A stretch of 64,000 nucleotides of DNA from an uncultured Lachnospiraceae bacterium (GCA_902794825.1 CADBIU010000027.1:16479-80478); one strand, 5' to 3'; positions 8,541-17,988 are shown, counted from the first letter of the stretch. Made by a program: numbers and translations. Notes: a model not told the origin generated them from the sequence alone.

Positions 8541-10056
8541 TCCGTCCTCTGTGAGCGAAGCCTATGAGATGATCCAGGAGGCCTTTGACTTCTCGGAAAA
8601 ATATGGAACGCCCGTATTCTTCCGCGCGACCACAAGGGTGGATCACGGCTATGAGGCGCTGGAAGTCAAGGATCCGGAGGAATACTATGTCAATAAGCCG
8701 GAAGGGTTTGTGAAGGATCCTTCCAGATGGGTCATCTTCCCGAGGCTGTCTGTGAAGAACCATGCGCTGATCGAAAAGAGAAATGCTGATCTGAAGAGCG
8801 TCTTCTCGGAGTACCACCGCAACAAGATCCTGTGGGAGAAGGACAGCGCAAAGTGCCGCAGAGGCATTGCGACTCAGGGCGTCAATTTTATGTACACATT
8901 GGACTCCCTGCATGACGAAAATGCACGCGTTATGAGAGTGGCGACGCCGTTCCCGTTCCCGGAGAAACTGGCGCGGGAATTCCTTGCAGGGCTCGACGAG
9001 GTGCTTTGCATCGAGGAGTTAGATCCCGTGATCGAGCGCGCGCTTACATATGTCTGCGGCAAGTATAGTCTCGATGTAAGGATCTGCGGCAAACTGACCG
9101 GGGATATCTCGCCCTCAGGCGAGAACTCTATGGAGATCGTAAAAGGGGCGCTGGCGGAGTTTTTGAAATACAATGAAACTGATACGACAGTTGAAGAAGC
9201 TGAGCGGGCGGCGGATGAAACAAAAGAGGAGCCGGCAGCAGAGCTTCCGCAGCCTCCGGCACTGCCCGTCAGACCGCCGGTGCTGTGCGCGGGATGTCCC
9301 CACAGGGCGTCTTTCTACGCGGTCAAGGCCGCGATGCGCGGGAAGAAGACCATTTACTGCGGAGATATCGGCTGCTATACGCTCGGAAACGCGGCGCCTC
9401 TGGACATGTGCGACACCTGCCTGTGCATGGGCGCGGGCATCGGTATTGCGCAGGGCGTCGGACATATTGAACCTGATACTAAGTGCTTCGCCTTTGTGGG
9501 AGACTCGACATTCTTCGCGTCCGGGATCACGGGCACTGTGAACGCGTTTTACAATCAGGCGGATATGACGCTGATCGTACTGGACAATTCGACGACGGCC
9601 ATGACAGGCCATCAGCCGCATCCGGGCACCGGGCGCACAGTCATGGGGCAGGTCGTGGAGAAGGTCAGCATTGAGAGAGTTCTCAGAGCGATCGGCCTGA
9701 CAGTGGTGGAAACTGTGGATCCTTTGGACTATGCGCTTAGTGTGGAGACAGTAAAGCGTGTGGCGGATGAACCCGGCGTAAAAGCTATCATATTCAGATC
9801 TCCCTGCATAGCGATCTCTAAACCGAAGGGCCGGTCCCAAGTGGATCCGGATAAGTGCGTCGGCTGCAAAAAATGCATCCGAGAGCTGGGATGCCCGGCG
9901 CTCATACTGGATGAGGACGGCAAAAAAGCGAAGATCGACACTTCCGTCTGCACGGGCTGCACGCTCTGCGAGCAGCTCTGCCCGGTAAAAGCGATCTCCG
10001 GCGGCACGAAAAATGACACGGCAGGAATGAAGCCGGAAGGAGGCCGTCATGAGTAA
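8515..10056 (+). pseudogene. iorA: indolepyruvate:ferredoxin oxidoreductase alpha subunit, C-terminal piece
   Basis: This carries the rest of IorA: FSKVPVFDPSS joining region, TPP-binding half (CGDIGCYTLG, CMGAGIGIAQG, GDSTFFASGITG, DNSTTAMTGHQPHPG) and a C-terminal 2x[4Fe-4S] ferredoxin domain (CVGCKKC ... C and CTGCTLCEQLCP). The intact enzyme converts aryl pyruvates from Trp, Phe and Tyr to aryl-acetyl-CoA, reducing ferredoxin. The ATG at 8515 is simply the first in-frame ATG of this piece and has no convincing ribosome site, supporting the view that it was once fused to the piece starting at 8181. iorB follows with an 8-nt overlap. Confidence 0.85.
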
Positions 10057-10642
10057 GAATATAATTTTGTGCGGCGTAGGCGGACAGGGCACTATTTTGG
10101 CGTCGAGGCTGATCGCGACGGCGGCGATGGATAAGAATATTCCGATCAAGACTGCGGAGACCATCGGTATGGCGCAGCGCGGCGGCAGTGTTTTCAGCCA
10201 CCTGCGGCTTGGCGAGGGGACCAATTCACCGCTTATTGGAAAGGGTGAAGTCGACCTGATCATCGGCTTCGAGCCCGGCGAGACCGTGAGGCAGCTCCCT
10301 TTTCTGAAAAAGGGCGGCGCAGTGGTGGTAAGCAGCAGACCGGTAATGCCGGTGAGCGCTATGATCGGCCAGTCGAAATATGACGCGGAAGCTATGATCG
10401 AATATCTCAGGGCTAATGTGGAGCATCTGACCATTGTGGATGCGGACAAAGCCGCGGAAGAACTCGGCTCAGCCAAAGTATTGAATGTCGTGCTTCTCGG
10501 CGCGGCGCTAAAAAGCGGAGAGCTGGGACTTGATGAGAGCGATCTTGAAAACGCGATCCGGGAGAAGGTCCCGGAGAAGTTCCTTGAACTGAATAAAAAG
10601 GCTTTAGCCTGGAGCAAGGGGGTAAACCAAAATGCAGATTAA
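10049..10642 (+). CDS. iorB: indolepyruvate:ferredoxin oxidoreductase beta subunit
   Basis: A 197-residue subunit of the pyruvate/2-oxoacid:ferredoxin oxidoreductase gamma-domain family: CGVGGQGTILASRLIATAA at the N-terminus, ETIGMAQRGGSVFSHLR, and the IIGFEPGETVRQLPFL segment. It pairs with IorA to form the aryl-pyruvate oxidoreductase. It overlaps iorA by 8 nt and the next gene by 11 nt, so the three are translationally coupled. Because it is intact while iorA is broken, loss of iorA would have to be recent. Confidence 0.92.
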   Translation: MSKNIILCGVGGQGTILASRLIATAAMDKNIPIKTAETIGMAQRGGSVFSHLRLGEGTNSPLIGKGEVDLIIGFEPGETVRQLPFLKKGGAVVVSSRPVMPVSAMIGQSKYDAEAMIEYLRANVEHLTIVDADKAAEELGSAKVLNVVLLGAALKSGELGLDESDLENAIREKVPEKFLELNKKALAWSKGVNQNAD

Positions 10643-11867
10643 TGAAAAACAGTTGGCACAGGTAAACCATCAGATCCGGCGTCTGATCGCGGCGGACAAT
10701 TTCTACGGAAAACGCCTCAAAGAGGCGGGCGTAGACCATGTCAGCAGCGTTGAGGACTTCCTGAATCTGCCTTTTTCCGAGAAGCAGGATCTTCGCGAAG
10801 CATATCCTCTCGGACTTATGACCTGTAAAGAAGAGGAGGTTGTCAGGATCCATTCTTCATCCGGTACAACAGGAATGCCCGTCATCATTCCCTATACCGC
10901 CAAGGACGTCGACGACTGGGGCGAGATGTTCAAGCGCTGCTATGAGTTTGCCGGAATCACCAAAAAGGACCGCATTCATATCACGCCCGGATACGGCCTG
11001 TGGACTGCAGGTATCGGCTTCCAGAACGGCTGTGAGAAACTCGGCGCGATGGCGATCCCCATGGGACCCGGCAACACCAACAAGCAGCTGCAGATGATGA
11101 TGGACCTTAAGTCCACAGTTCTGTGCGCGACGTCTTCCTACGCTCTTCTTCTGGCGGAAGAGATCGAGAAGCGCGGCATCGCGGACAAGATCCACCTCAA
11201 AAAGGGCGTTATCGGATCCGAGCGCTGGGGCGAGAAGATGCGCAAGCGCATTTCCACAGAGCTGGGCATTGAGCTGTATGATATTTACGGACTGACTGAA
11301 ATCTACGGACCCGGCATCGGCATCAACTGCAAGTATGACACCGGAATGCACTACTGGGACGACTATATTTATCTGGAGATCATCGATCCGGCAACGGGTA
11401 AGAACGTCCCCGACGGCGAGTGGGGCGAGATCGTCATCACGACGCTTGTCAAGGAGGGCGCGCCGCTCATCCGTTTCCGCACTCACGACCTTTCCAGGAT
11501 CATTCCGGGCGAGTGCCCTTGCGGAAGCAAGTTCCCCCGCATTGATGTGATCACAGGCCGAAGCGACGACATGATGAAGATCAAGGGCGTCAATGTATTC
11601 CCCAAGCAGATCGAAGAGATCCTGGGAACCTTCCCCGAACTCTCCAGCGAGTACCAGATCCGCATCTCTCATCTGGACGGCAAGGACAGTATGCGAATTT
11701 ATGTCGAAGCCAGCGGAAGCAACGATTTCAAGGCTCTGCAGCAGCAGGTCGCGGCTGCGGTCAAGAGCAAGATCGGCTTCACGCCTATCGTATATGTGGT
11801 GGAACTCGGTTTCCTTCCCAGAAGCGAGAAGAAGTCCAAGAGAGTCATCGACGAGCGCTTCCAATGA
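10632..11867 (+). CDS. paaK: phenylacetate-CoA ligase family protein
   Basis: A 411-residue adenylate-forming enzyme. The phosphate-binding signature HSSSGTTGMPVIIPY, the A5-like YDIYGLTEIYGPG and the hinge region ITGRSDDMMKIKGVNVFP are plain. It converts aryl-acetates to CoA thioesters at the cost of ATP, or, beside iorAB, may run with aryl-acetyl-CoA produced by IorAB to recover energy. This gene order (iorA-iorB-paaK) is common in anaerobes. The ATG lies inside the end of iorB, with AGCAAGGGGG upstream as ribosome site. The acyl substrate (phenylacetate, indoleacetate) is not determined by the sequence. Confidence 0.9.
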   Translation: MQINEKQLAQVNHQIRRLIAADNFYGKRLKEAGVDHVSSVEDFLNLPFSEKQDLREAYPLGLMTCKEEEVVRIHSSSGTTGMPVIIPYTAKDVDDWGEMFKRCYEFAGITKKDRIHITPGYGLWTAGIGFQNGCEKLGAMAIPMGPGNTNKQLQMMMDLKSTVLCATSSYALLLAEEIEKRGIADKIHLKKGVIGSERWGEKMRKRISTELGIELYDIYGLTEIYGPGIGINCKYDTGMHYWDDYIYLEIIDPATGKNVPDGEWGEIVITTLVKEGAPLIRFRTHDLSRIIPGECPCGSKFPRIDVITGRSDDMMKIKGVNVFPKQIEEILGTFPELSSEYQIRISHLDGKDSMRIYVEASGSNDFKALQQQVAAAVKSKIGFTPIVYVVELGFLPRSEKKSKRVIDERFQ

Positions 11868-11903
11868 TCAAAAACACCGGTCAAAACAATATTATCAAAG
11901 TGG

Positions 11904-11933
11904 AAAAGACAGGCGCAGGCGCCTGTCTTTTTT
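11904..11933 (+). terminator. intrinsic terminator of iorAB-paaK
   Basis: AAGACAGGCG-CAGG-CGCCTGTCTT followed by TTTT, 37 nt after the paaK stop codon. Confidence 0.88.
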
Positions 11934-11981
11934 GTTATACTTAAGGGTAAGACATTAGTATGCAGTCCAGGAGGAAATTCA

Positions 11982-13412
11982 ATGAAAGTATGTCTGTTAA
12001 ATGAGTCTTTTCCGCCGGTCATTGACGGCGTCGTTAATGTAATGATGAATTACGCAGACTATATGATGCGCGATTACGGCGCGGAGATCGAAGTCGGAAC
12101 TCCCGAGTATCCTGACGGGAAATATGATGACTATCCGTATCAGGTTGTGGCTTATCCGAGTTTTGACACTGCGGCGCAGACAAACGGATACAGAGCCGGC
12201 AACCCTCTGGTGGGGAAAGCTGTATCGAAACTGGCCGATTTTGAGCCGGATATCATTCATGCGCACGGCCCCGCGTCTGCATTGGTGGTGGGGCGGCTTG
12301 TCCGCGAGATGACCGGCGCGCCGATCGTCTTTACCTATCATACGAAGTATGACATCGACATCCGCAGAGCGGCCAAAATAAACCTGATCGCCGATGGGAC
12401 GATCAAAGCTATGGTCGGCAATATCGAAGCCTGCGATGAAGTCTGGACGGTCAGCGACGGCGCGGGACAGTCTTTGAAGGCACTGGGCTTTCAGGGCGAT
12501 TACCGGGTGATGAACAACGGCGTGGACTTCGCTAAGGGCAGAGTCGATAAAGAGACCGTTGACAAGGTCACAGCCGGTTATGATCTGCCGGAAGGAGTCC
12601 CGATGTTTTTGTATGTCGGGAGGATCATCAACTATAAGAACCTGCCTCTGATCATGGACGCGCTCAAGATCCTTGCGGACAGCGGCCAGGATTTCAGGAT
12701 GGTATTCGTTGGCAAAGGCCCCGACAAGGAGATTTTGGAGCAGAAAGCGGTGGAATTGGGACTGATGGGAGGAAACGCTCCCAAGGTCTTCTTTACCGGT
12801 CCGATCTATGACAGGGACGCGCTGCGTGCGTGGAACACAAGGGCCGACCTCTTCCTGTTCCCGTCGACCTTCGATACAAACGGCCTTGTGGTGCGCGAGG
12901 CTGCAGCCTGCGGACTGGCAAGTGTTCTGATCAAAGATTCCTGCGCGGCGGAGGGAATCACGGATGACCGCAACGGATTTATCATCGAGGAGTCCGCGGA
13001 AGCTATGGCGGAGCTTTTAAAGAGGCTCTGCGGCGATCTGTGCGGCGATCTGGACCACGTACACGACGTCGGACAGCACGCGATGGACGAGATCTATCTC
13101 TCCTGGAGCGAGTGCGTGGCAAAAGCGTATGAGCGCTATCAGTATATTTTGGCCAGAAACAAGATCGGAGCTATGCCGCATCGCAAGGAGCAGATGACGG
13201 ACAACATGGTGAAGATCGTCGCAAAGGCTATGGAAGAAGAGAACAAGGTCCGCAGAAATGTCCAGGAAGCGTTCAGAACTATGCGAGGCAGGGCGCTGAC
13301 AATGATGGAGTACACGAAAGCGGAACTCAAAGCCATGGATACACAGAAACTTCGCTGGGATGATATCGCCGAGGATCTTTGGGCTGAGACTGAGGAGCTC
13401 TTTAAGAAGTGA
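11982..13412 (+). CDS. GT4-family glycosyltransferase
   Basis: A 476-residue GT-B fold glycosyltransferase. The N-terminal acceptor domain begins MKVCLLNESFPPVIDGVVN; HAHGPASALVVGRL and FTYHTKYDID resemble diacylglycerol glucosyltransferases and related enzymes. The donor-binding C-terminal domain shows YVGRIINYKNLPLIMDAL, FVGKGPDKE and the E-x7-E-type motif FPSTFDTNGLVVREAAACG. It probably moves glucose from a nucleotide sugar to a lipid or glycan. A terminal charged helical tail of about 90 residues follows. It overlaps the next GH13 gene by 4 nt, suggesting joint action on an alpha-glucan or glycolipid; the acceptor is unknown. Confidence 0.85.
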   Translation: MKVCLLNESFPPVIDGVVNVMMNYADYMMRDYGAEIEVGTPEYPDGKYDDYPYQVVAYPSFDTAAQTNGYRAGNPLVGKAVSKLADFEPDIIHAHGPASALVVGRLVREMTGAPIVFTYHTKYDIDIRRAAKINLIADGTIKAMVGNIEACDEVWTVSDGAGQSLKALGFQGDYRVMNNGVDFAKGRVDKETVDKVTAGYDLPEGVPMFLYVGRIINYKNLPLIMDALKILADSGQDFRMVFVGKGPDKEILEQKAVELGLMGGNAPKVFFTGPIYDRDALRAWNTRADLFLFPSTFDTNGLVVREAAACGLASVLIKDSCAAEGITDDRNGFIIEESAEAMAELLKRLCGDLCGDLDHVHDVGQHAMDEIYLSWSECVAKAYERYQYILARNKIGAMPHRKEQMTDNMVKIVAKAMEEENKVRRNVQEAFRTMRGRALTMMEYTKAELKAMDTQKLRWDDIAEDLWAETEELFKK

Positions 13413-15163
13413 AAAAGCAATATGATTTCCGGAAGATGTCATTTTATCAGATCTGGATCCGCAGCTTCTGCGACGGTAACGGAGACGGGATCGGCGATCT
13501 GTACGGAGTATATGACAAGCTGGAATACATCAAGGAGCTGGGAGTGGACGGCATCTGGTTCAGCCCGATCTATCCCTCGCCCAACGCGGATTACGGCTAT
13601 GACATCTCCGACTACAAGAATATCCATCCCGATTACGGGACGCTTGACCAGTTCAAAAAAGTGCTGGACCGGGCCCATGAGCTGGGCTTGAAGGTGCTGC
13701 TCGATCTGGTGATCAATCACACTTCTGACGAGCATCCCTGGTTTATCGAGAGCTGCAAAGGGAAAGACAATCCCTACAGCGATTACTATATCTGGCGGGA
13801 TCCGCGCTTTAAGGGAGAGGAAAAGCTGCCGCCCAACAACTGGTACAGTCAGTTTGAGGGTATAGCGTGGGAATATAACGAACAGAGAAAACAGTATTAT
13901 CTGCACGTTTTTGCCAAAAAACAGCCCGATCTCAACATGGACAATCCCAAAGTCCGGGAAGAGGTAAAGAGCATCATGCGCTTCTGGCTGGATCTGGGCG
14001 TGGACGGCTTCCGGGAAGATGTCATCAATTTTATCTCCAAGAATCCGGATATGCCGGACGGATGGTCCTTCGTGCCCGCGATCAACGGCCTGCCCTTTTA
14101 CAAGGACGGCCCCAACCTGCACAGTTATCTGAAGGAGTTTCGTGAAGTGGCGAAGGAATACGGCGCCATACAGATCGGAGAGGCGCCTTTTACCTCGGTG
14201 AAGACAGCGCTCACATACATTGGCGGGCGGGACCGGGTCCTGGATATGCTGATCCAGTTCGACACCATGTTCGCGGACTGTTTCATGACGGAATATGTAT
14301 ATCATGGCTTCAGACTGCGCAAACTCAAGAGAGCTTTCCGCCGGTGGCAGTACGGGCTGCAGGGAAAGGCGTGGTTCGCGCTCTATTTTGAGAACCACGA
14401 TCATCCCCGGGTCGTGAGCCGTTACGGCAATCGCCGCTACTGGAAAGCGTCCGGCTCCATGCTGGCGGCCTGCTATATTTTGCAGCGCGGGACGCCTTTC
14501 TTATATCAGGGGCAGGAACTGGGCATGACTAATATCGCGCTCAACTCCATAGACAAATACATAGATGTGGCGGCGAAAAACGCGTATAATTCATTTTTCC
14601 TCAAGGATTCGGTGGAGCGCAGACTCGAGCGCATCCATGTCTCTACGAGGGACTCCGCCAGGACTCCCATGCAGTGGACGGACGGCCCGAATGCCGGATT
14701 TACCACAGGCAAGCCCTGGTTTTATGTAAACCCCAATTACTCTTATATAAATGCGGAGACGGAAGACAGGGATCCCCTGAGTATCCTGAATTTCTACAAA
14801 AGGTGCCTGGCGCTGAGGAAGCGGAGCAAAACGCTGCTGTGGGGCACTTACAGAGAATACTTCCGCGGCAGCAGCCGGATCTATATGTATGAGAGAAAGT
14901 ATGAGGACAAGGACCGCGGCTGCGAGGAAAGGATCCTTGTGATCTGCTCTTTTTCTACACAGGAGCTGCGCTATCCCGCGCCGAGGGGCTATAACATGGC
15001 TAAGGGAAAGCTGATACTGGACAATTATATCTCCGGGGAGGAGATGGAGACCGCTCCGACAGAGAATACAGGCGCCGGGATCCCGGGGAAACTGCATCCC
15101 TATGAGGTCCAGGTCTGGAAATTCCGGAAGAGGCCGCGGACACAGACAAAAAATGATCGTTAA
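13409..15163 (+). CDS. alpha-glucosidase / oligo-1,6-glucosidase, GH13
   Basis: A 584-residue GH13 enzyme with the oligo-1,6-glucosidase layout: YQIWIRSFCDGNGDGIGDL start, VINHTSDEHPWF (region I), Asp204 in GFREDV (nucleophile), Glu258 in IGEAPF (acid/base) and Asp331 in ENHDHPR. The V(I)NHTS motif and absence of a signal peptide fit an intracellular exo-acting enzyme on isomalto- or malto-oligosaccharides. The start is GTG overlapping the glycosyltransferase stop (GTGA), so translation is coupled. It differs from the 2139-3719 enzyme and is not a close duplicate. Confidence 0.9.
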   Translation: MKKQYDFRKMSFYQIWIRSFCDGNGDGIGDLYGVYDKLEYIKELGVDGIWFSPIYPSPNADYGYDISDYKNIHPDYGTLDQFKKVLDRAHELGLKVLLDLVINHTSDEHPWFIESCKGKDNPYSDYYIWRDPRFKGEEKLPPNNWYSQFEGIAWEYNEQRKQYYLHVFAKKQPDLNMDNPKVREEVKSIMRFWLDLGVDGFREDVINFISKNPDMPDGWSFVPAINGLPFYKDGPNLHSYLKEFREVAKEYGAIQIGEAPFTSVKTALTYIGGRDRVLDMLIQFDTMFADCFMTEYVYHGFRLRKLKRAFRRWQYGLQGKAWFALYFENHDHPRVVSRYGNRRYWKASGSMLAACYILQRGTPFLYQGQELGMTNIALNSIDKYIDVAAKNAYNSFFLKDSVERRLERIHVSTRDSARTPMQWTDGPNAGFTTGKPWFYVNPNYSYINAETEDRDPLSILNFYKRCLALRKRSKTLLWGTYREYFRGSSRIYMYERKYEDKDRGCEERILVICSFSTQELRYPAPRGYNMAKGKLILDNYISGEEMETAPTENTGAGIPGKLHPYEVQVWKFRKRPRTQTKNDR

Positions 15164-15191
15164 AAACAGATAGTAATAAAAGGAACATGAC

Positions 15192-16937
15192 ATGAGTGGA
15201 ACACAAATTTTCGAACTGATCACAGGGATGCTGAGCGGACTTGCGCTGTTCATATTCGGCATGAATGTGATGAGCGATACATTGACTTTGATGGCCGGCG
15301 GAAGCCTGAGCGGGGCGATAGACAAACTTACCGGCAAACGCATTGCCGGATGGGCTTTCGGAACACTGCTGGCAGTCTTTGTCCAGTCATCGGTGACTAC
15401 AGTCATGACGGTAGGTCTTGTTAATTCTGAGATCATAACCGTCGCGCAGTCAGTCGGGGTCATGATCGGCGCAAATCTTGGAACTACTGCTACTGCATGG
15501 CTGCTCAGCCTTAACTCCCTGGGAGGATCTTTCCTGCTGACGCTTCTCAAACCCTCTTCGTTTACTCCGTTCCTTGCGATCGGCGGCGTGGTTTACCTGA
15601 TGTTTGCCAAAAGCGCCAAGAAGAGGTCGATCGGGACGATTATCGTGGGATTTTCCGTCATGATGATTGGAATGGACACGATGAGCAACGCGGTGGAGCC
15701 TCTCCAGAACGTTCCGGCTTTTAACCAGATGATGTTCAGTTTTTCGAACCCGTTCCTGGGCGTTCTTGTTGGTATAGCGTGTACGCTCCTTATCCAGAGT
15801 TCAGCGGCGGCGATCGGTATTCTGCAGGCTCTGGCGATGTCGGTCGGCGTGACCTATTCCATGGCGATACCGATCGTCTGCGGCGCTCAGCTGGGAACCT
15901 GCATGACTGCCATTCTGGCGTCCCTCAGCTTCAACAACAGGGGCAAAAGAGCGGCGCTGATCCATCTTTCTTACAATGTGATAAGAAATGCTTTGTTCCT
16001 GGTGATCTTCTACCTGATCAATGCGATAGTGGGAATTCCTTTTCTCAAGGCAGAGACAGGCGCGGTCGGGATCGCGGCGTTCCACACGCTGATCAACCTG
16101 GCCGGAAGCGCTGTTTTCCTGCCGCTGGGAGATTTCCTGGTCAAACTGGTGCATCGGATTCTCCCTTTCAACGCGAAGGAGAAAGAAGAGGAAGCAGATA
16201 CTCTTACCATGCTCAACCCGCTGTTCCTGTCCAACCCCTCATTTGCGCTGGATCAGGTCTGGACTGCTTCGTCTATGCTGGGAGACGCGGTTCAGGAATA
16301 TTTTGACGCCTACCTGGATATGATCGGACAAAACCTTCCGGAGCAGCCCGACAAAGTCCGGGAACTGGGAGAGAAGACGGAAAGATACGTTTCGCAGCTC
16401 AGGAAATACTGCTTGCGCTTGTCTCAGCAGAAGATGCAGGATAAGGCTGCCAGGACCCTGTCGCTTTTGACCGGATCCATCAATAACTACGCGGAAATGG
16501 CAGAGAAGATCACCGCCATGAAGGAGACCTTCCTCGCGTTCAGAAAAGAGGGAACCGGCTTTTCCGAGGAGGCGGCAAAGGACCTGAAAATGTTCGGCAG
16601 CGCGGTTCAGGAAATCCTGGAGGTAACAGTCCACAATTATACAACCCGGAACACAAGGCTTGCGGGTACGATCCAGGCGTACAGAGAAGTCATCACAGAT
16701 ATGTTGGGGAAGATCAACAGAAGAAGCGTCAGAAGGCTTCACAACGGTATCTGCAGTCCGGAAGGAAGCAGGACTTTCTCGGAGATCTGCACGGGATATG
16801 AGAGGATCATCGACCGGTGCGACAGTATCGCAAGGCACATTCTGCGGATTTCCCAGGAGCCGGAGGTACCGCCTACGCAAGAACAGTACGATGCGATCAA
16901 GGCGCTCTTTGAGGACAAGTTCGAAGAACTCGAGTGA
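15192..16937 (+). CDS. Na/Pi cotransporter family protein with PhoU-like tail
   Basis: A 581-residue membrane protein: two inverted Na/Pi repeats, each with a QSS signature (FVQSSVTTVMTVGLV and LIQSSAAAIGILQAL), spread over roughly residues 1-320 with about eight to nine hydrophobic segments, then a cytoplasmic PhoU-like helical domain from about residue 360. Such proteins move phosphate with sodium and may sense phosphate status. A terminator follows directly. A paralogue with the same architecture is at 32584. No Pho-type neighbours (pst, phoB/R) are seen. Confidence 0.9.
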   Translation: MSGTQIFELITGMLSGLALFIFGMNVMSDTLTLMAGGSLSGAIDKLTGKRIAGWAFGTLLAVFVQSSVTTVMTVGLVNSEIITVAQSVGVMIGANLGTTATAWLLSLNSLGGSFLLTLLKPSSFTPFLAIGGVVYLMFAKSAKKRSIGTIIVGFSVMMIGMDTMSNAVEPLQNVPAFNQMMFSFSNPFLGVLVGIACTLLIQSSAAAIGILQALAMSVGVTYSMAIPIVCGAQLGTCMTAILASLSFNNRGKRAALIHLSYNVIRNALFLVIFYLINAIVGIPFLKAETGAVGIAAFHTLINLAGSAVFLPLGDFLVKLVHRILPFNAKEKEEEADTLTMLNPLFLSNPSFALDQVWTASSMLGDAVQEYFDAYLDMIGQNLPEQPDKVRELGEKTERYVSQLRKYCLRLSQQKMQDKAARTLSLLTGSINNYAEMAEKITAMKETFLAFRKEGTGFSEEAAKDLKMFGSAVQEILEVTVHNYTTRNTRLAGTIQAYREVITDMLGKINRRSVRRLHNGICSPEGSRTFSEICTGYERIIDRCDSIARHILRISQEPEVPPTQEQYDAIKALFEDKFEELE

Positions 16938-16965
16938 TCGTCAGAAAAGAAAATACTAAAAAAGA

Positions 16966-17006
16966 ACAACCCTGCGGGCTTTCTTAAAAGGCCTGCAGGG
17001 CTGTTT
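16966..17006. terminator. intrinsic terminator
   Basis: AACAACCCTGCGGGC pairs with GCCTGCAGGGCTGTT and ends TTTT; convergent with the small gene on the minus strand, so it may serve both. Confidence 0.8.
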
Positions 17007-17044
17007 TATGTTATGTAGAAGTTATATCGGAGCCAGATCCGCGG

Positions 17045-17344
17045 TCAGATCTTCTGAGTGTAGTCCTTGTAGATGAATGCATAGCAGGTGCCGCCGTTAG
17101 GGTCGTTGATCAGCAGTCTGTACCACTTGCCGTCTGCGGTGATACCGTCGACTTTCAACTTGTGGCCATACTCATAGGTCTTGGCGATCGGGCCGTTCGG
17201 GGTGTACCTGCAGTTCAGGCTGGAAGATGTAACCTTTACCCAAATGGGAGTAATGCTCTTAACGTCGATCTCCTGTCTTCCTACGCCGCCGGTTACTCCT
17301 TCAAGTTCTTCCGCATTCAGTTTGTTTTCTTTCAGGTCGCTCAT
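17045..17344 (-). CDS. small exported-type protein: double-glycine leader plus SH3-like domain
   Basis: A 99-residue protein in two parts. Residues 1-20 read as a classical double-glycine leader (LNAEELEGVTGG), the signal cut by C39-peptidase ABC exporters after Gly20. The remaining 79 residues resemble a bacterial SH3 domain (SLNCRYTPNGPIAKTYEYG, then GKWYRLL), a fold that often binds cell-wall peptides. AAAGGAG sits 7 nt before the ATG. No exporter or immunity gene is near, so any exporter is elsewhere. The likely role, a secreted wall-binding or bacteriocin-like protein, is inference; leader recognition is by eye. Confidence 0.65.
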   Translation of the reverse strand: MSDLKENKLNAEELEGVTGGVGRQEIDVKSITPIWVKVTSSSLNCRYTPNGPIAKTYEYGHKLKVDGITADGKWYRLLINDPNGGTCYAFIYKDYTQKI

Positions 17345-17549
17345 CTTAATTCTCCTTTCATGAACGTTGAATGATCAAAATATTAATATGTGTGTTGTTT
17401 TCAGCTTGTTTTCAGCATGTATTGTTTTAAGAGGTCCGACCGGCTGCGCCGGCCGCTCGTTTGTTGTTTATAACATTATATACTTGGCCGGATCAGTATT
17501 TCCACGAAAAAAAGAAAGGAGATTTCCCGGAATATCAGGCGGCTGTATC

Positions 17550-17567
17550 TGTACAAACATATGTACA
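17550..17567. promoter_or_regulatory. paired palindromic site upstream of the short ORFs
   Basis: TGTACA-N6-TGTACA: two self-palindromic hexamers 6 bp apart, 63 nt before the first short ORF. This is a plausible dimer-binding operator; no regulator is assigned. Confidence 0.35.
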
Positions 17568-17629
17568 CCCCCTCTGTTAAGATTAAGACCATAGAAGAAA
17601 GCAAACAGATTTACACAAGGAGGTCTGCT

Positions 17630-17734
17630 ATGAAAGGATATCTGAACGAAGACGGTTACATGGGATTTGTCAACGGCCGCTATATTTTGTTCGCGAGCGA
17701 GGCCGAGTATGAAGAGTATATGATGGAGGATTGA
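17630..17734 (+). CDS. 34-residue acidic peptide
   Basis: An ATG preceded by an excellent ribosome site (AAGGAGG, 6 nt) opens a 34-codon frame with sequence MKGYLNEDGYMGFVNGRY followed by an acidic, tyrosine-rich end (EAEYEEYMMED). Composition is ordered and soluble, not random. It is followed after 4 nt by a 23-codon hydrophobic ORF, and both precede a terminator, forming a tiny two-gene unit. No function is recognised. Confidence 0.55.
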   Translation: MKGYLNEDGYMGFVNGRYILFASEAEYEEYMMED

Positions 17735-17738
17735 TGAT

Positions 17739-17810
17739 ATGGTGAAGGCAATCGGCTGGCTTCTCGGCGTCGCTGCATTTTTGTGTATGAGCATGCAGGT
17801 GATCGCCTGA
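17739..17810 (+). CDS. 23-residue hydrophobic peptide
   Basis: A 23-codon ORF, MVKAIGWLLGVAAFLCMSMQ then VIA, giving a single short membrane-spanning helix with a positively charged start. It begins 4 nt after the stop of the 34-residue ORF; a ribosome site (GGAGG) lies within the end of that ORF. It could be a small membrane peptide partnering the acidic peptide. Unrecognised. Confidence 0.45.
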   Translation: MVKAIGWLLGVAAFLCMSMQVIA

Positions 17811-17834
17811 GATTTGGGAATTACAAACGGATAG

Positions 17835-17869
17835 AAAAAAAGGCTGCCGCTTATGCGGCAGCCTTTTTT
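17835..17869. terminator. bidirectional intrinsic terminator
   Basis: AAAAAAGGCTGCCGC-TTAT-GCGGCAGCCTTTTTT, serving the short-ORF unit on plus and the tRNA-Leu pair on minus. Confidence 0.92.
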
Positions 17870-17876
17870 ATCCGAC

Positions 17877-17960
17877 TGCGGAAGATGGGACTTGAACCCA
17901 CACGGTGTACCCACCACAAGATCCTTAGTCTTGCTCGTCTGCCAGTTCCGACACTTCCGC
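17877..17960 (-). tRNA. tRNA-Leu (anticodon AAG)
   Basis: An 84-nt class II tRNA. Acceptor GCGGAAG pairs with CTTCCGC, anticodon stem CAAGA/TCTTG encloses loop CTAAGGA (anticodon AAG), a long variable arm follows, and the T-arm is TGGGTTCAAGTCCCA. CCA is not encoded. Second of two tRNA-Leu genes in tandem. Confidence 0.9.
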
Positions 17961-17988
17961 ATATTATCCTCTTAAGAAATATAGAGGA

